This document shows, in pieces, positions 16,302-24,177 of a stretch of DNA of 44,967 nt; within the stretch, counting starts at the first letter, position 1; each line of letters opens with the position of its first letter. The notes under the pieces are model-generated. The model worked only from the letters and a program-made list of their open reading frames with translations. It was not told the DNA's origin and ran no database searches. This stretch comes from 2-01-FULL-49-22 sp964639445 (GTDB taxonomy: Bacteria > Patescibacteriota > Saccharimonadia > Saccharimonadales > UBA10212): NCBI GenBank assembly GCA_964639445.1, contig CAZXDA010000001.1:1-44967 (forward strand), in the 5' to 3' direction. The translations under genes were made by a program, and so were the position numbers.

Positions 16302-17192
16302 TTACTTGACCTCGTCGTTGATGCAGCCGTTCGCCCTGAGCTCGATCCAGAGCCTGATGATGCCCGAAGGCGTGGTCAGCAGGTCCTGGTCCTCGGGCCA
16401 CCAGTAGTCCGGGACTGGCGTGACCACGTCGCTGGCCGGCTGGCTGAACCAGATGTCGTCCAGCCCGAGCACGCGGCGCATGTGCAGCGGGATGTACAAC
16501 GCGTTGCCGCCGTTCACAGCCACGAACACCTTGCGCTCGCCTACCAGTTCGGCGTACTGTCCCGACTCCACCAGATACTTGAGCTGCTGCTCGAGCGAGA
16601 GCGGCGGCCCCTCATCCGGCAAGTCCGGGAAGATGTACTGGCGGTCGATCTTGCCGTTGGCGTAGATCCACTGCCGGAGCAGCGTACGCTCCGTGGGGTA
16701 CTCGCCTTCCGGGTAGACCTTCCTGATGTACGGGTGACGCAGATCGGCGGATGCGTTGCAGACGCGGGAACTGCCGAGCACGATGATGCGCTCGAAGTCT
16801 GCGCCAGCATGCTGGGTCAGCAGCGTCCTATCCAGACGCAACCGCATCCAGCTAACGGTTCCTCCGAGCACGAATGCCACCGCACCGGACAGGTCGACCG
16901 GGTTGCAGCGACCCAGCTTGAGCGAACGCGGCGGGATCGGGCCTCCGAGCCCGAGCCGGTACCACACTTCGCTCATTCGGCGCCTCAGGGTCCCCTCGTT
17001 CATGTCCGTGGCCTCGAGGACCTTCGGCACGGACTGATGGAAGACCTTAGGCGCTACGGCCTGATACGGGACTTGCAGTTCGTCCATCGTGGGGTTCGAG
17101 GAGTCAATCCCAAACCACCTCGCCAGAGGGCGGAGCACCGGCAGCTTCTTATTCCAGCCACCGTCAGTCCACCTGTTATGCGGGACGCGCAA
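16302..17192 (-). CDS. Foreign-looking GC-rich gene, 296-aa unknown
   Basis: Not recognised. Start is TTG at 17192, since AAGGAGG ends 8 nt before it; a GTG at 17201 is too close to that site. The chain begins basic (RVPHNRWTDGGWNKK). It has a possible helix-turn-helix-like stretch, TDMNEGTLRRRMSEVW, and a strand-loop FERIIVLGSSRV that resembles a Rossmann-type core. It ends with WWPEDQDLLTTP and an amphipathic helix. No signal peptide. Base and codon use is strongly G+C (third positions mostly G or C), unlike every neighbour. It has its own promoter and terminator, which marks it as an acquired single-gene cassette. Confidence 0.8.
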   Translation of the reverse strand: MRVPHNRWTDGGWNKKLPVLRPLARWFGIDSSNPTMDELQVPYQAVAPKVFHQSVPKVLEATDMNEGTLRRRMSEVWYRLGLGGPIPPRSLKLGRCNPVDLSGAVAFVLGGTVSWMRLRLDRTLLTQHAGADFERIIVLGSSRVCNASADLRHPYIRKVYPEGEYPTERTLLRQWIYANGKIDRQYIFPDLPDEGPPLSLEQQLKYLVESGQYAELVGERKVFVAVNGGNALYIPLHMRRVLGLDDIWFSQPASDVVTPVPDYWWPEDQDLLTTPSGIIRLWIELRANGCINDEVK

Positions 17193-17254
17193 GATACTCA
17201 CCTCCTTAAAATGTTCACTCCTGACTGAGAAGCCCCCAATCAGATAGCGCTATA

Positions 17255-17283
17255 ATTATAACATCTATTACCTAAAAAGTAAA
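17255..17283 (-). promoter_or_regulatory. Promoter of the GC-rich island gene
   Basis: On the minus strand TTTACT (17278-17283), 17 bp, TATAAT (17255-17260). The ~55-nt leader can form an 8-bp hairpin (CTGATTGG with its wobble partner CTCAGTCAG), then AAGGAGG. This differs from the leaderless host genes. Confidence 0.75.
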
Positions 17284-17285
17284 TT

Positions 17286-17852
17286 TTAAAAGGCGGAGGT
17301 GCCGGTAAGGACACGGAGTCTGGTCAGATCGTAATATGGGTCGATTACTTTGGCGCTCTCAGCCAAAGCATCATAGGCCATAGAAAAGACATATTTGCGC
17401 CTATTTACTTCCTCCGGGGTAGGTTCTTGAGCGCGCACTACAGATTGATAAGCCTCCGAATTGTTGCCAAACCTTCCTCGCGCCTCATTACGCTCATCCG
17501 CCTTACGTAGATGGTCCCTGCTGACCTCCTCCATACATCTGAAGAGATTTGGCCTTTGCTGACGATATTTTTCTATAATTTCTGACAAATGATTTTCTTG
17601 AAAAACAGATTTATAAATTTCTTCAAACGGGCCATTTGGCTTACCATCCTGTAGTCGGAAATATATGCCTATTATCATTTGCATATTGTTGGTTGGATGG
17701 ACGGGTAGCTCAATTCCATTTATAACTACAGATTCATCCTCCAGCCCGGTTGAATTTGCAGGATTAAAAGGGACTATCTCAATCTGGGAGCCAGGGCCGA
17801 ATATTTGCTCGGCTGTAAGTTGTTGCCTTTGAGAAAAATTTCTTTCATGCAT
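17286..17852 (-). CDS. Hypothetical protein, 188 aa
   Basis: Not recognised. Soluble. The N-terminal half is strand-rich (QIEIVPFNPANSTGLEDES, VVINGIELPVHPTNN). The second half is helical and Arg/Glu-rich (RDHLRKADERNEARGRF, TPEEVNRRKYVFSMAYDAL). No motif of a known family was seen. It starts at the edge of a perfect 16-bp palindrome that also contains its likely -10 box. It precedes, on the same strand, the GC-rich island gene but has ordinary host-like composition. Confidence 0.6.
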   Translation of the reverse strand: MHERNFSQRQQLTAEQIFGPGSQIEIVPFNPANSTGLEDESVVINGIELPVHPTNNMQMIIGIYFRLQDGKPNGPFEEIYKSVFQENHLSEIIEKYRQQRPNLFRCMEEVSRDHLRKADERNEARGRFGNNSEAYQSVVRAQEPTPEEVNRRKYVFSMAYDALAESAKVIDPYYDLTRLRVLTGTSAF

Positions 17853-17867
17853 ACAATATATATTGTA
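17852..17867. promoter_or_regulatory. 16-bp perfect palindrome at the start of 17852 gene
   Basis: TACAATATATATTGTA, self-complementary, overlapping the start codon and the -10-like TACAAT (9 nt before the ATG). Near-symmetrical ATGC/GCAT flanks extend it. Candidate operator or self-regulatory site. Confidence 0.55.
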
Positions 17868-17899
17868 GCATAAATTACTTGTTTGTGCAATTTTAGTCT

Positions 17900-18478
17900 T
17901 TAAGAAAGCTTGAGCGTTTTGGCGGCTTGGTTTTTGAAGGCTTCGATGTTGTTGCCACTATTTTTTATAAAAATATCAGCTCGTTCTTTGACGCCTGCTA
18001 AGTTCAGAGTTGCTTCGTCGCCTTTATAGTGTCGCATTTCTTCTTGCTCGTCTTGAAGAAATTCTTCGAACGTTCTGTGATCTTCATCACTTCTAATCCT
18101 AGCGCTAATGCGTCCGTATCTTATTTTTGGATCAGCATCTACCCATACAACCTCTCCTCCTAGTTCGTGTACCCTATCAACCTCACCATAATTACGCAGG
18201 CTGGAGATGGCTAGACCTTTAAACTCTCTGTTACCACCTTCAGATTCAAACTCGGCAACTGCCTTATCAACTAATACGCCAAGTCCATGTTCCCTGCGCC
18301 ATTCGGCGCTGAGCAGTCGCAGATTTTTACGCGAAATATCTTGTTGGCGGCGTTTAAGCTCGTTTCGCAAAATATCACTTACCGAGACAAACAGCCAACC
18401 GTAACGTTCGGCTAACAGCTTCCCGACCGTGTCCTTCCCCGACCCATTTGTCCCAGCGATCCCCAAAATTTTAATCAT
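17900..18478 (-). CDS. P-loop kinase, dephospho-CoA/NMP kinase-like
   Basis: 192 aa. Walker A GTNGSGKDT at residues 9-17 and the typical start MIKILGIAGTNGSGKDT. Then a nucleotide-monophosphate-like middle with SVSDILRNEL, a lid region rich in Arg (KIRYGRISARIRSD), and VVWVDADP. Similar proteins are labelled dephospho-CoA kinase or adenylate-kinase-like AAA; the sequence does not settle the substrate. It begins 9 nt after the stop of the second sigma gene, so it is probably co-transcribed with dnaG-rpoD. Confidence 0.75.
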   Translation of the reverse strand: MIKILGIAGTNGSGKDTVGKLLAERYGWLFVSVSDILRNELKRRQQDISRKNLRLLSAEWRREHGLGVLVDKAVAEFESEGGNREFKGLAISSLRNYGEVDRVHELGGEVVWVDADPKIRYGRISARIRSDEDHRTFEEFLQDEQEEMRHYKGDEATLNLAGVKERADIFIKNSGNNIEAFKNQAAKTLKLS

Positions 18479-18487
18479 GGTTAAAAC

Positions 18488-20005
18488 TCAGCCTGTTTTC
18501 CTATCAATTCTTTCCAGTCGGCCAAAATATCCCAATAGATTATCTTGATTGACTCTAAGTTTGTTCGAGGCGGCATACTTCCGGGTTCTTACTGATGTCT
18601 GAGCAATGCCCAGATCTTTAGCTATTTCTCTTTCACTCTTGCCTTCCAGCATTTTTGATAAGACCTCATATTCACCGGCCCGCAGCTCAACTACGCGCAG
18701 GGTTGTGGGGTTACGCAGAGTAACTGTCTTGTTTTCTGTGCCGGACTCTATTCCAGTCGCGCCATTCTTTTGGTGGCTATCTATTGACTGCATTTCCCGC
18801 GTAGCGGCCAGTCTTCTTACGGCTTGATTTTCTAATTGGCGTACTCTTTCTCTGGTTAAATCCATTTCATGACCGATAGCCTCCAAGGTCCACGGCTCTC
18901 CTTCAAAACCGAAACGGAGTTCAAGTATCCGACGCTCGCGCTCTGGTAGCGAACCTAGAGCCTTTCGTACAGCCTCTTTTCTTAAAGACTCTTCCGCTTC
19001 ATCAAACGGATCTAAGCTGTCTTTGTCTGCAAAAAAATCTCCTAGCTCTGACTCTTCAGCATCATTAATATACTGATTCAGGGAGACGGAGGCTTGTGCA
19101 GCTTCAAGTGCTTCCTTAACGTGATGTTTTGATAGCCCCGTGGCCGCAACCAATTCATCTACGGTTGGTTCACGACCGAGCTCTACCAAGAGACGCCGTG
19201 AAGCCCTAGTAATTTTTTGCTGGCGTTCGACAACATGTACCGGCACTCGAATGGTGCGGGCGTGATTCGCTATTGCCCTTTGGACGGATTGACGAATCCA
19301 CCACGTGGCATAAGTGCTGAATTTATAACCCTTACGCCAGTCGAATTTCTCTACAGCTCTGTTTAAGCCCAGTACTCCTTCTTGTATTAAATCTAAGAAA
19401 GGGACCCCTAGCCCGCGGTAGTTCTTAGCAATTGAGACTACTAGCCTTAGATTAGAATTCATCAGGCGTTGATAAGCTAGTTCACCCCTAAGAATTGCTT
19501 GGCGATCTTCTGCCGGTAATTCTTCGGTCATCTGCTCTAATAGTTCATGCGTTTCGCCATCTTTTAAATGCCTTTCGGTGGTTAATGCCTGAATAAGCTC
19601 ACGAAAGGGTAGATAAACATCTTTTTGCTTGGCTAACTCGACCTCTTGAGCAGCAGTTAAAAGCGGGTATCTACTGGCGCCGATCAGAAAGAGCTGCAAC
19701 GAATCATGACTAAAAGATTGATCAGCTGCCTCTGCTGTGGTACCGGGGGTTTTTGGAATGACGTCTGCCTCGATTACCTCTATACCTCTAGACTCTAGAA
19801 ACGCCAGATAGTTATCTGATTCCGCCTCCAAGCCCATCTCGGTCAAAATGGCAGATACTCTTTCTTTCTCGACGATACCATCAACCAGTAAAGCCTCAGT
19901 AAGTTCGGTTAGCTCTTCAAGCTCAGATATCCCATACTCCTCTGGGGTTTGAGGAGTTAAAGGATATTCGACTTTATCTAACGACGGTTTTCTTGACGCT
20001 TCCAT
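18488..20005 (-). CDS. Second sigma-70 factor with LuxR-like HTH tail
   Basis: 505 aa. Initiation factor of RNA polymerase. Acidic region 1.1-like N-terminus (~residues 1-100), region 1.2 (SLQLFLIGASRYPLL), region 2 (NSNLRLVVSIAKNYRG, KFSTYATWWIRQSV), region 3 (TRASRRLLVELGREP) and region 4 (LTRERVRQLENQAVRRL). The extra C-terminal ~80 residues contain an HTH of LuxR/GerE type at ~440-490 (ELRAGEYEVLSKMLEGKS then EREIAKDLGIAQTSVRTR). In the -10-reading helix a Gln stands where housekeeping factors have Thr (RQSVQRA against RQAITRA). It follows rpoD after 13 bp. Likely an alternative primary-like sigma factor. Confidence 0.9.
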   Translation of the reverse strand: MEASRKPSLDKVEYPLTPQTPEEYGISELEELTELTEALLVDGIVEKERVSAILTEMGLEAESDNYLAFLESRGIEVIEADVIPKTPGTTAEAADQSFSHDSLQLFLIGASRYPLLTAAQEVELAKQKDVYLPFRELIQALTTERHLKDGETHELLEQMTEELPAEDRQAILRGELAYQRLMNSNLRLVVSIAKNYRGLGVPFLDLIQEGVLGLNRAVEKFDWRKGYKFSTYATWWIRQSVQRAIANHARTIRVPVHVVERQQKITRASRRLLVELGREPTVDELVAATGLSKHHVKEALEAAQASVSLNQYINDAEESELGDFFADKDSLDPFDEAEESLRKEAVRKALGSLPERERRILELRFGFEGEPWTLEAIGHEMDLTRERVRQLENQAVRRLAATREMQSIDSHQKNGATGIESGTENKTVTLRNPTTLRVVELRAGEYEVLSKMLEGKSEREIAKDLGIAQTSVRTRKYAASNKLRVNQDNLLGYFGRLERIDRKTG

Positions 20006-20018
20006 GGTCTATAAGTAT

Positions 20019-21164
20019 TTACTGTAAATATTCATGCAGTTTGCGGGTGTCCTTATGTTTGCGCAGTTTGGCTAGGGCTTTGGCCTCGATTTGTCTTATG
20101 CGTTCGCGCGTGACGGAAAACTCTTGGCCGACTTCTTCAAGCGTGTGGCTTTTGCCGTCTTCCAGACCAAACCGTAACTTCAAAATTTTTTGCTCGCGCT
20201 CCGTTAAACTGCCTAATATTTTGCGGACTTGTTCTTTAAGAAGCTGCTCGGAGGCTGATTCAGTTGGTGTTTTGGCGTCTTCATCCTCAATAAAATCGCC
20301 CAAAACGCTGTCTTCTTCGTCATCGCGCACGGAGGCATCTAGGCTGGAGATATCCTGCTTGATCTTCATAATGTGTTCCACTTTATCGACATCCATTTCC
20401 ATGGCGGCGGCGATTTCTTCGTTGGTTGGTTCGCGGTTGAGTTCTTGTGTCAGGCGACGCTGGGTTCGTAGTAGCTTGTTAATCGTCTCTACCATGTGTA
20501 CTGGAATACGAATAGTACGCGCCTGGTCAGCAATGGCGCGAGTAATGGCTTGGCGGATCCACCACGTAGCATATGTGCTGAATTTAAAGCCGCGGTCTGG
20601 ATCGAATTTTTCGACCGCCCGTAAAAGCCCTGTATTGCCTTCTTGAATAAGATCAAGCAGATCCAGACCGCGGCCCACATAGCGCTTTGCAATAGAGACT
20701 ACCAGGCGCATGTTAGCTTCCGCCATTTGGTCTTTGGCTTTTTTAGAGCCAGAAGTCACTTTGCGGGCTAAAGCCAGCTCTTCTTCGGGAGTCAACAGCG
20801 GAATTTTACCGATTTCGCGCAGGTAAAGCCGCACCGAATCGTCAGAAATATCGTCCAAGTAAGCAGTGTTGGGCTTTAGCAGCTCTTCTTCCGGCTCTTC
20901 TGTTACCCACTCGTCGCTTAAGCTTTTAGCATCCGGCTCGGTTTCTGGGATAACTTCAATTTCTGCTGCGGCTAGTTCGTTATAAAGATTATCCAGCACA
21001 TCAATATTGGCTGGCGTATCCGGGATAAGAGCAAAAATTTCTTTTTGAGTTAGGGAACCATCTTTTTTGCCACGCTCGGTTAATTGTTCAATGGCCCGCG
21101 CGTAAGACCGGATGCTGCGCTGTCTTGGCTTTCGAACCTGAGTAGTTTCTTTTTTACTCTTCAC
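20019..21164 (-). CDS. rpoD: Principal sigma factor RpoD/SigA
   Basis: 381 aa. Housekeeping sigma-70. Basic start, short region 1.1 (SLTQKEIFALIPDTPANID), region 1.2 (DSVRLYLREIGKIPLLTPEEE), region 2 (ANMRLVVSIAKRYVGRG, ATWWIRQAITRAIADQ), region 3 and region 4 (SVTRERIRQIEAKALAKLRK). The pattern around 2.4 (RQAITRAIADQARTIRIP) is canonical, fitting the TATAAT boxes seen before the genes here. It lies between dnaG and the second sigma gene, the classical dnaG-rpoD order. Start is GTG at 21164, within a tandem 7-bp repeat that overlaps the end of dnaG. Confidence 0.97.
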   Translation of the reverse strand: MKSKKETTQVRKPRQRSIRSYARAIEQLTERGKKDGSLTQKEIFALIPDTPANIDVLDNLYNELAAAEIEVIPETEPDAKSLSDEWVTEEPEEELLKPNTAYLDDISDDSVRLYLREIGKIPLLTPEEELALARKVTSGSKKAKDQMAEANMRLVVSIAKRYVGRGLDLLDLIQEGNTGLLRAVEKFDPDRGFKFSTYATWWIRQAITRAIADQARTIRIPVHMVETINKLLRTQRRLTQELNREPTNEEIAAAMEMDVDKVEHIMKIKQDISSLDASVRDDEEDSVLGDFIEDEDAKTPTESASEQLLKEQVRKILGSLTEREQKILKLRFGLEDGKSHTLEEVGQEFSVTRERIRQIEAKALAKLRKHKDTRKLHEYLQ

Positions 21165-21176
21165 TCTTCACTCTTC
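21156..21176. repeat. Three 7-bp direct repeats at the dnaG/rpoD junction
   Basis: On the minus strand GTGAAGA repeats three times (7-bp period), offering several GTG codons in different frames just at the rpoD start. The first copy overlaps the dnaG end. Confidence 0.75.
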
Positions 21177-22950
21177 ACTTCAGTAGTGCATTTAGTTTAT
21201 CAACTTTGCGCAACATTTGCTTTATTTGGGCTTCGTCACTCGTGGTCTTCATGGCATGCACCAACTTTTGTCTTTGGGTTCTGACATAGTTTGCTATCAG
21301 GCGATTTTTAAGGTTTTGGGCCTGTTCTTTTAAATCTTCGAATGACAAATCCTGATACAACTCCTCAAATTGCAGCACCAAGATTTTAACATAATCGGCA
21401 ATCGGTTGAAGTTCTTTAACCATTGTCATCCCCGACTCGATCGGGGGTCCAGTTCTGGATTCCCGTTTTCGCGGGAATGACGGGTTGTTCTTTAGGAAAT
21501 TGAACAAAATTCGTGACGGGCCATCGTTAAAATAGTCAGGCCGGCAATTTTTAAGCAAAAGCCGCAGTTTAGGCTGCATCAGCATCATGGCCAAAAAATG
21601 ATCCTGCAGCCTTTGCTGTTCAATAGACTTACCCTCAAGTTGCGCAGATCGTATCTTCGGTTTTCGCAAAGCTGGTGTTTCTATCTTTTGGGTAGTAGAT
21701 TTGGCGCGCATAGCCTCAAGGCTCGTTTGAGTGAGGTCAGCCAATCTTTTAAGGTAATGCTCTTGCTCTACCGGGTCGCTCAGGCGGCGAATGGTTGTCA
21801 GAAGCGTATCGGTAAAGGCCTTTTTGCCCGGCGCGGTTTTTAGATCAAGTTGTGAGGCATAACGCTCAATCAACCAATCGACGGCGTATTGCGATTTCAC
21901 AATCGCCTTCTGCCACTCGGCCGGGTCTTTACGAACCAGTTCGTCCGGGTCTTTAGAATCTGTTAACTCAATCACGCTCAAATTAACGCCGGCTCTTTGG
22001 GCTAAAGTTATAGCTCGCTCAGTGGCCGCCAGCCCAGCGCTGTCGGCATCAAAACAAAGCCTAATGTCGGGCGTAAAGCGCTTGAGCTCACGCAAGTGAT
22101 TTTCGGTCATGGCGGTGCCGGCCGTTGCCACCACATTTTTAACGCCGGCTTGGTGGGATGCAATAACATCCATGTTGCCTTCGGCTATGACGCCGTAGCC
22201 GCTTTTACGGATAGCTTCTTTGGCGAGATGCAGGCCAAAAACATGCCGGCTTTTGTCGTAAACCACTGTCTGTGGCGTGTTGATGTATTTCGGCGCATTG
22301 GGTTCATCCGCCAACAATCGTCCTGTAAAGCCGATTGCTGAACCACGGCTGTCGGCTAAAGGAATCATAATGCGGCCACGAAACATATCGCTCGGTCTTC
22401 CCGATCGAATAGTAGTTAGACCGGCTCTCTTCATCTCTTCTTTATCAAAACCCTGTTTAGTCAAAAAATTTGTGAGGGCTTGCCCGCCATGGGGCGCATA
22501 GCCAATCTGCCAATCAAGTAGAGTTTTTTTGGTAAAAGCGCGGTCGCGAATTAGATATTTAAGTGCCGCCCGATTAACCGTTAACTGCTTTTGATAAAAC
22601 TTAGTGGCCAGTGCCAGTGCTTCCAGTGCCCTATTCTTATATCTTTTGGCCGATGAGCTGCCAGCTTGATATTGCTCTAAATCAACGCCGGCTTTGCGCG
22701 CCAGATGCTCCAGCGCGCCGCGAAAATCCAGCCCCTCCATCTCCATCACAAACGTAAAAATGTCACCGCCCTTGCCGGATGAAAAGTCATGCCAAATTTG
22801 CTTTTCTGGGCTAATCATAAAGGAATGCGTTTTATCATTCGTCCAAGGGCTTAACCCCTTAAAATTCCGCCCCGCCCGCTTAAGCTGCAAGTACTCAGAA
22901 ATCACATCCTCCACATTCAGCCGCGATTTGACTTCACTGACAGCGTCCAC
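21175..22950 (-). CDS. dnaG: DNA primase DnaG, zinc-site ligands lost
   Basis: 591 aa. Makes RNA primers at the replication fork. Start is GTG at 22950, since GGAG lies 6 nt before it; a TTG at 22962 overlaps that site. The N-terminal zinc-finger fold is present (RNFKGLSPWTNDKTHSF, QIWHDFSSGKGGD), but the four CHC2 ligands are S34, T37, D55 and S58, so no zinc can bind. The TOPRIM core is intact: EGNMDVIASHQAG and CFDADSAGLAA. In the C-terminal part a 57-bp REP-like element (21425-21481) is inserted in frame and codes SFPRKRESRTGPPIESGMT. First gene before rpoD and the second sigma gene. Confidence 0.96.
   Translation of the reverse strand: MDAVSEVKSRLNVEDVISEYLQLKRAGRNFKGLSPWTNDKTHSFMISPEKQIWHDFSSGKGGDIFTFVMEMEGLDFRGALEHLARKAGVDLEQYQAGSSSAKRYKNRALEALALATKFYQKQLTVNRAALKYLIRDRAFTKKTLLDWQIGYAPHGGQALTNFLTKQGFDKEEMKRAGLTTIRSGRPSDMFRGRIMIPLADSRGSAIGFTGRLLADEPNAPKYINTPQTVVYDKSRHVFGLHLAKEAIRKSGYGVIAEGNMDVIASHQAGVKNVVATAGTAMTENHLRELKRFTPDIRLCFDADSAGLAATERAITLAQRAGVNLSVIELTDSKDPDELVRKDPAEWQKAIVKSQYAVDWLIERYASQLDLKTAPGKKAFTDTLLTTIRRLSDPVEQEHYLKRLADLTQTSLEAMRAKSTTQKIETPALRKPKIRSAQLEGKSIEQQRLQDHFLAMMLMQPKLRLLLKNCRPDYFNDGPSRILFNFLKNNPSFPRKRESRTGPPIESGMTMVKELQPIADYVKILVLQFEELYQDLSFEDLKEQAQNLKNRLIANYVRTQRQKLVHAMKTTSDEAQIKQMLRKVDKLNALLK
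21425..21481 (-). repeat. 57-bp REP-like element, in frame in dnaG
   Basis: Ends are GTCAT and ATGAC, with two internal inverted repeats. 57 bases is exactly 19 codons, so the reading frame of dnaG is kept. Confidence 0.88.
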
Positions 22951-23054
22951 GAGTCGCTCCAATTATCAATTTACAGTTACCAAACTCCAGCTGCATATAT
23001 ACATTCTAAATCCCGAAGCCGTTAGCTAAAAGCGCTTGTACTTTTACTAATAGT
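22951..23054 (-). other. Intergenic spacer before dnaG
   Basis: 104 bp between the phosphatase gene and dnaG. It holds a GGAG site for dnaG and a short phrase GCTAAAAGCG (~23024) that is repeated at ~23686 on the other side of the phosphatase gene. No clear -35/-10 pair. Confidence 0.5.
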
Positions 23055-23657
23055 TCAAGACTTTACTTGCTCGCTAAAAACAGGAAATTCGTATTTGTCT
23101 TCCAGGTTGGGCTCGAGAGGTTGATTGATGACAAACTCCCAAATACCAACATTAGGCTGTTCTTCCTTAAAAGTTTCGACTAATGGTATGCCCTCATAAG
23201 ACGAGATTATCGTACGGATAGGACCGCCGTGGGTGACTATCAATATTTTTCTACCAGGCGACTCTTCAAAAAGATAGTTTAAAAAATTAATGACCCGCAT
23301 ATAAACTTCCTTTAACGTCTCTCCCCTTGGGAGTCTTTTTGAAAGCAAATTTCCCTTATAATTTGCCCAGTCAATTGGGCCAGGCTTGCCCTGATAGGTG
23401 CCAAAATTTTGTTCTCTAAGAGCTGGGGTCAGATTTAGCTTTAAGTCGGGGTGGTATTTTAAGATATGTTCGCCGGTTTTAACACACCTTAAAAGATCAG
23501 AAGACCAAGCATCATCAAATTTCTGATCCTTTAATTTCTCAGCTACTTCCTCTGCCTGTTGTATGCCCAGCTCGCTCAGCGTGCCTGGCAATTGACCTTG
23601 AACTATCCTCTCGGCATTCTCTATGGTTTGTCCGTGCCTAACTACTATAAATTTCAT
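23055..23657 (-). CDS. Histidine phosphatase (phosphoglycerate mutase-like)
   Basis: 200 aa. Acid phosphatase/mutase fold with a phospho-His intermediate. Seen: VVRHGQTIENAERIVQGQLP with the RHG triad start, SDLLRCVKTGEHIL, the catalytic Glu in LPRGETLKEV, and the second His in VTHGGPIRTI. The size matches cofactor-dependent phosphatases rather than glycolytic mutase, so a broad phosphatase such as one acting on small phosphate esters is likely. TAAACT (23664-23669) ends 6 nt before the ATG. Confidence 0.9.
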   Translation of the reverse strand: MKFIVVRHGQTIENAERIVQGQLPGTLSELGIQQAEEVAEKLKDQKFDDAWSSDLLRCVKTGEHILKYHPDLKLNLTPALREQNFGTYQGKPGPIDWANYKGNLLSKRLPRGETLKEVYMRVINFLNYLFEESPGRKILIVTHGGPIRTIISSYEGIPLVETFKEEQPNVGIWEFVINQPLEPNLEDKYEFPVFSEQVKS

Positions 23658-23663
23658 GATTTT

Positions 23664-23669
23664 AGTTTA
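23664..23669 (-). promoter_or_regulatory. -10 element of the phosphatase gene
   Basis: TAAACT on the minus strand, 6 nt (AAAATC) before the ATG. It is one of the poorer matches in the leaderless set. Confidence 0.5.
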
Positions 23670-23712
23670 GAACCTAGAACCGAAAGCTAAAAGCGTAAGA
23701 GGTTTGGTTTGT

Positions 23713-23718
23713 TATGAT
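23713..23718 (+). promoter_or_regulatory. -10 element of the 23725 gene
   Basis: TATGAT, six bases (GGAGGT), then GTG. The GGAGG in the gap is too close to the GTG to act as a ribosome site and would be partly upstream of the transcript. Confidence 0.6.
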
Positions 23719-23724
23719 GGAGGT

Positions 23725-24138
23725 GTGAAAATCGGTGTGGCGGGAAGCATGCAGTTTACTGAGCGGATGATGGAGCTATGCGAGCAGCTTGAAGCTTTGG
23801 GTCACACAGCATTTATGAGCAAGTTTGCGCCCTATTTTGTTGGTAAAACAGATGAGGAAAAAGAAATCATAAAATTACACCAAAAGAACAAAAAAGACGC
23901 CATTCGCGAGTTTTGGAAGCCTATGCAAAGTGCAGACGCTTTGCTAGTGGCCAATTATGATAAACACGGAGCCAAGAACTATATAGGCGGGAATGCATTT
24001 CTGGAAATGGGTTTTGCGCACGTCTTAAATCAAAAGATTTATTTATTAAACCCGATCCCTAAGATGCCATATTACGAAACTGAAATAATCGCCATGCAGC
24101 CCATCGTTATTAACGGCGACCTCAGCAAAATTCAATAA
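23725..24138 (+). CDS. Nucleoside 2-deoxyribosyltransferase-like protein
   Basis: 137 aa. Starts MKIGVAGSMQF; the fold resembles the small nucleoside deoxyribosyltransferase/YtoQ-type family: GSMQFTERMMELCEQLEALGH, then SADALLVANYDKHGAKNYIGG, then LEMGFAHVLNQKIYLLNPIP. A Glu in FLEMGFA is the usual nucleophile position. I choose GTG at 23725, because a TTG at 23704 would lie upstream of the -10 box. It is not linked to neighbours. Function is inferred from the pattern only. Confidence 0.75.
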   Translation: MKIGVAGSMQFTERMMELCEQLEALGHTAFMSKFAPYFVGKTDEEKEIIKLHQKNKKDAIREFWKPMQSADALLVANYDKHGAKNYIGGNAFLEMGFAHVLNQKIYLLNPIPKMPYYETEIIAMQPIVINGDLSKIQ

Positions 24139-24142
24139 ATAC

Positions 24143-24171
24143 TTGACTAAGTAATACAAAAAATATACAAT
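24143..24171 (+). promoter_or_regulatory. Toxin-antitoxin promoter, leaderless
   Basis: TTGACT (24143-24148), exactly 17 bp, TACAAT (24166-24171), then 6 nt (TTATGT) to the ATG. The best full promoter of the leaderless group. AT-rich, and near the RHH gene it would be a natural site for autorepression. Confidence 0.8.
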
Positions 24172-24177
24172 TTATGT

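Noticed and set aside
16239..17228. Long plus-strand ORF of 329 aa in the GC-rich island
   Set aside because: GC-rich DNA gives open shadow frames; the minus-strand gene has promoter, AAGGAGG site and terminator, the plus frame has none.
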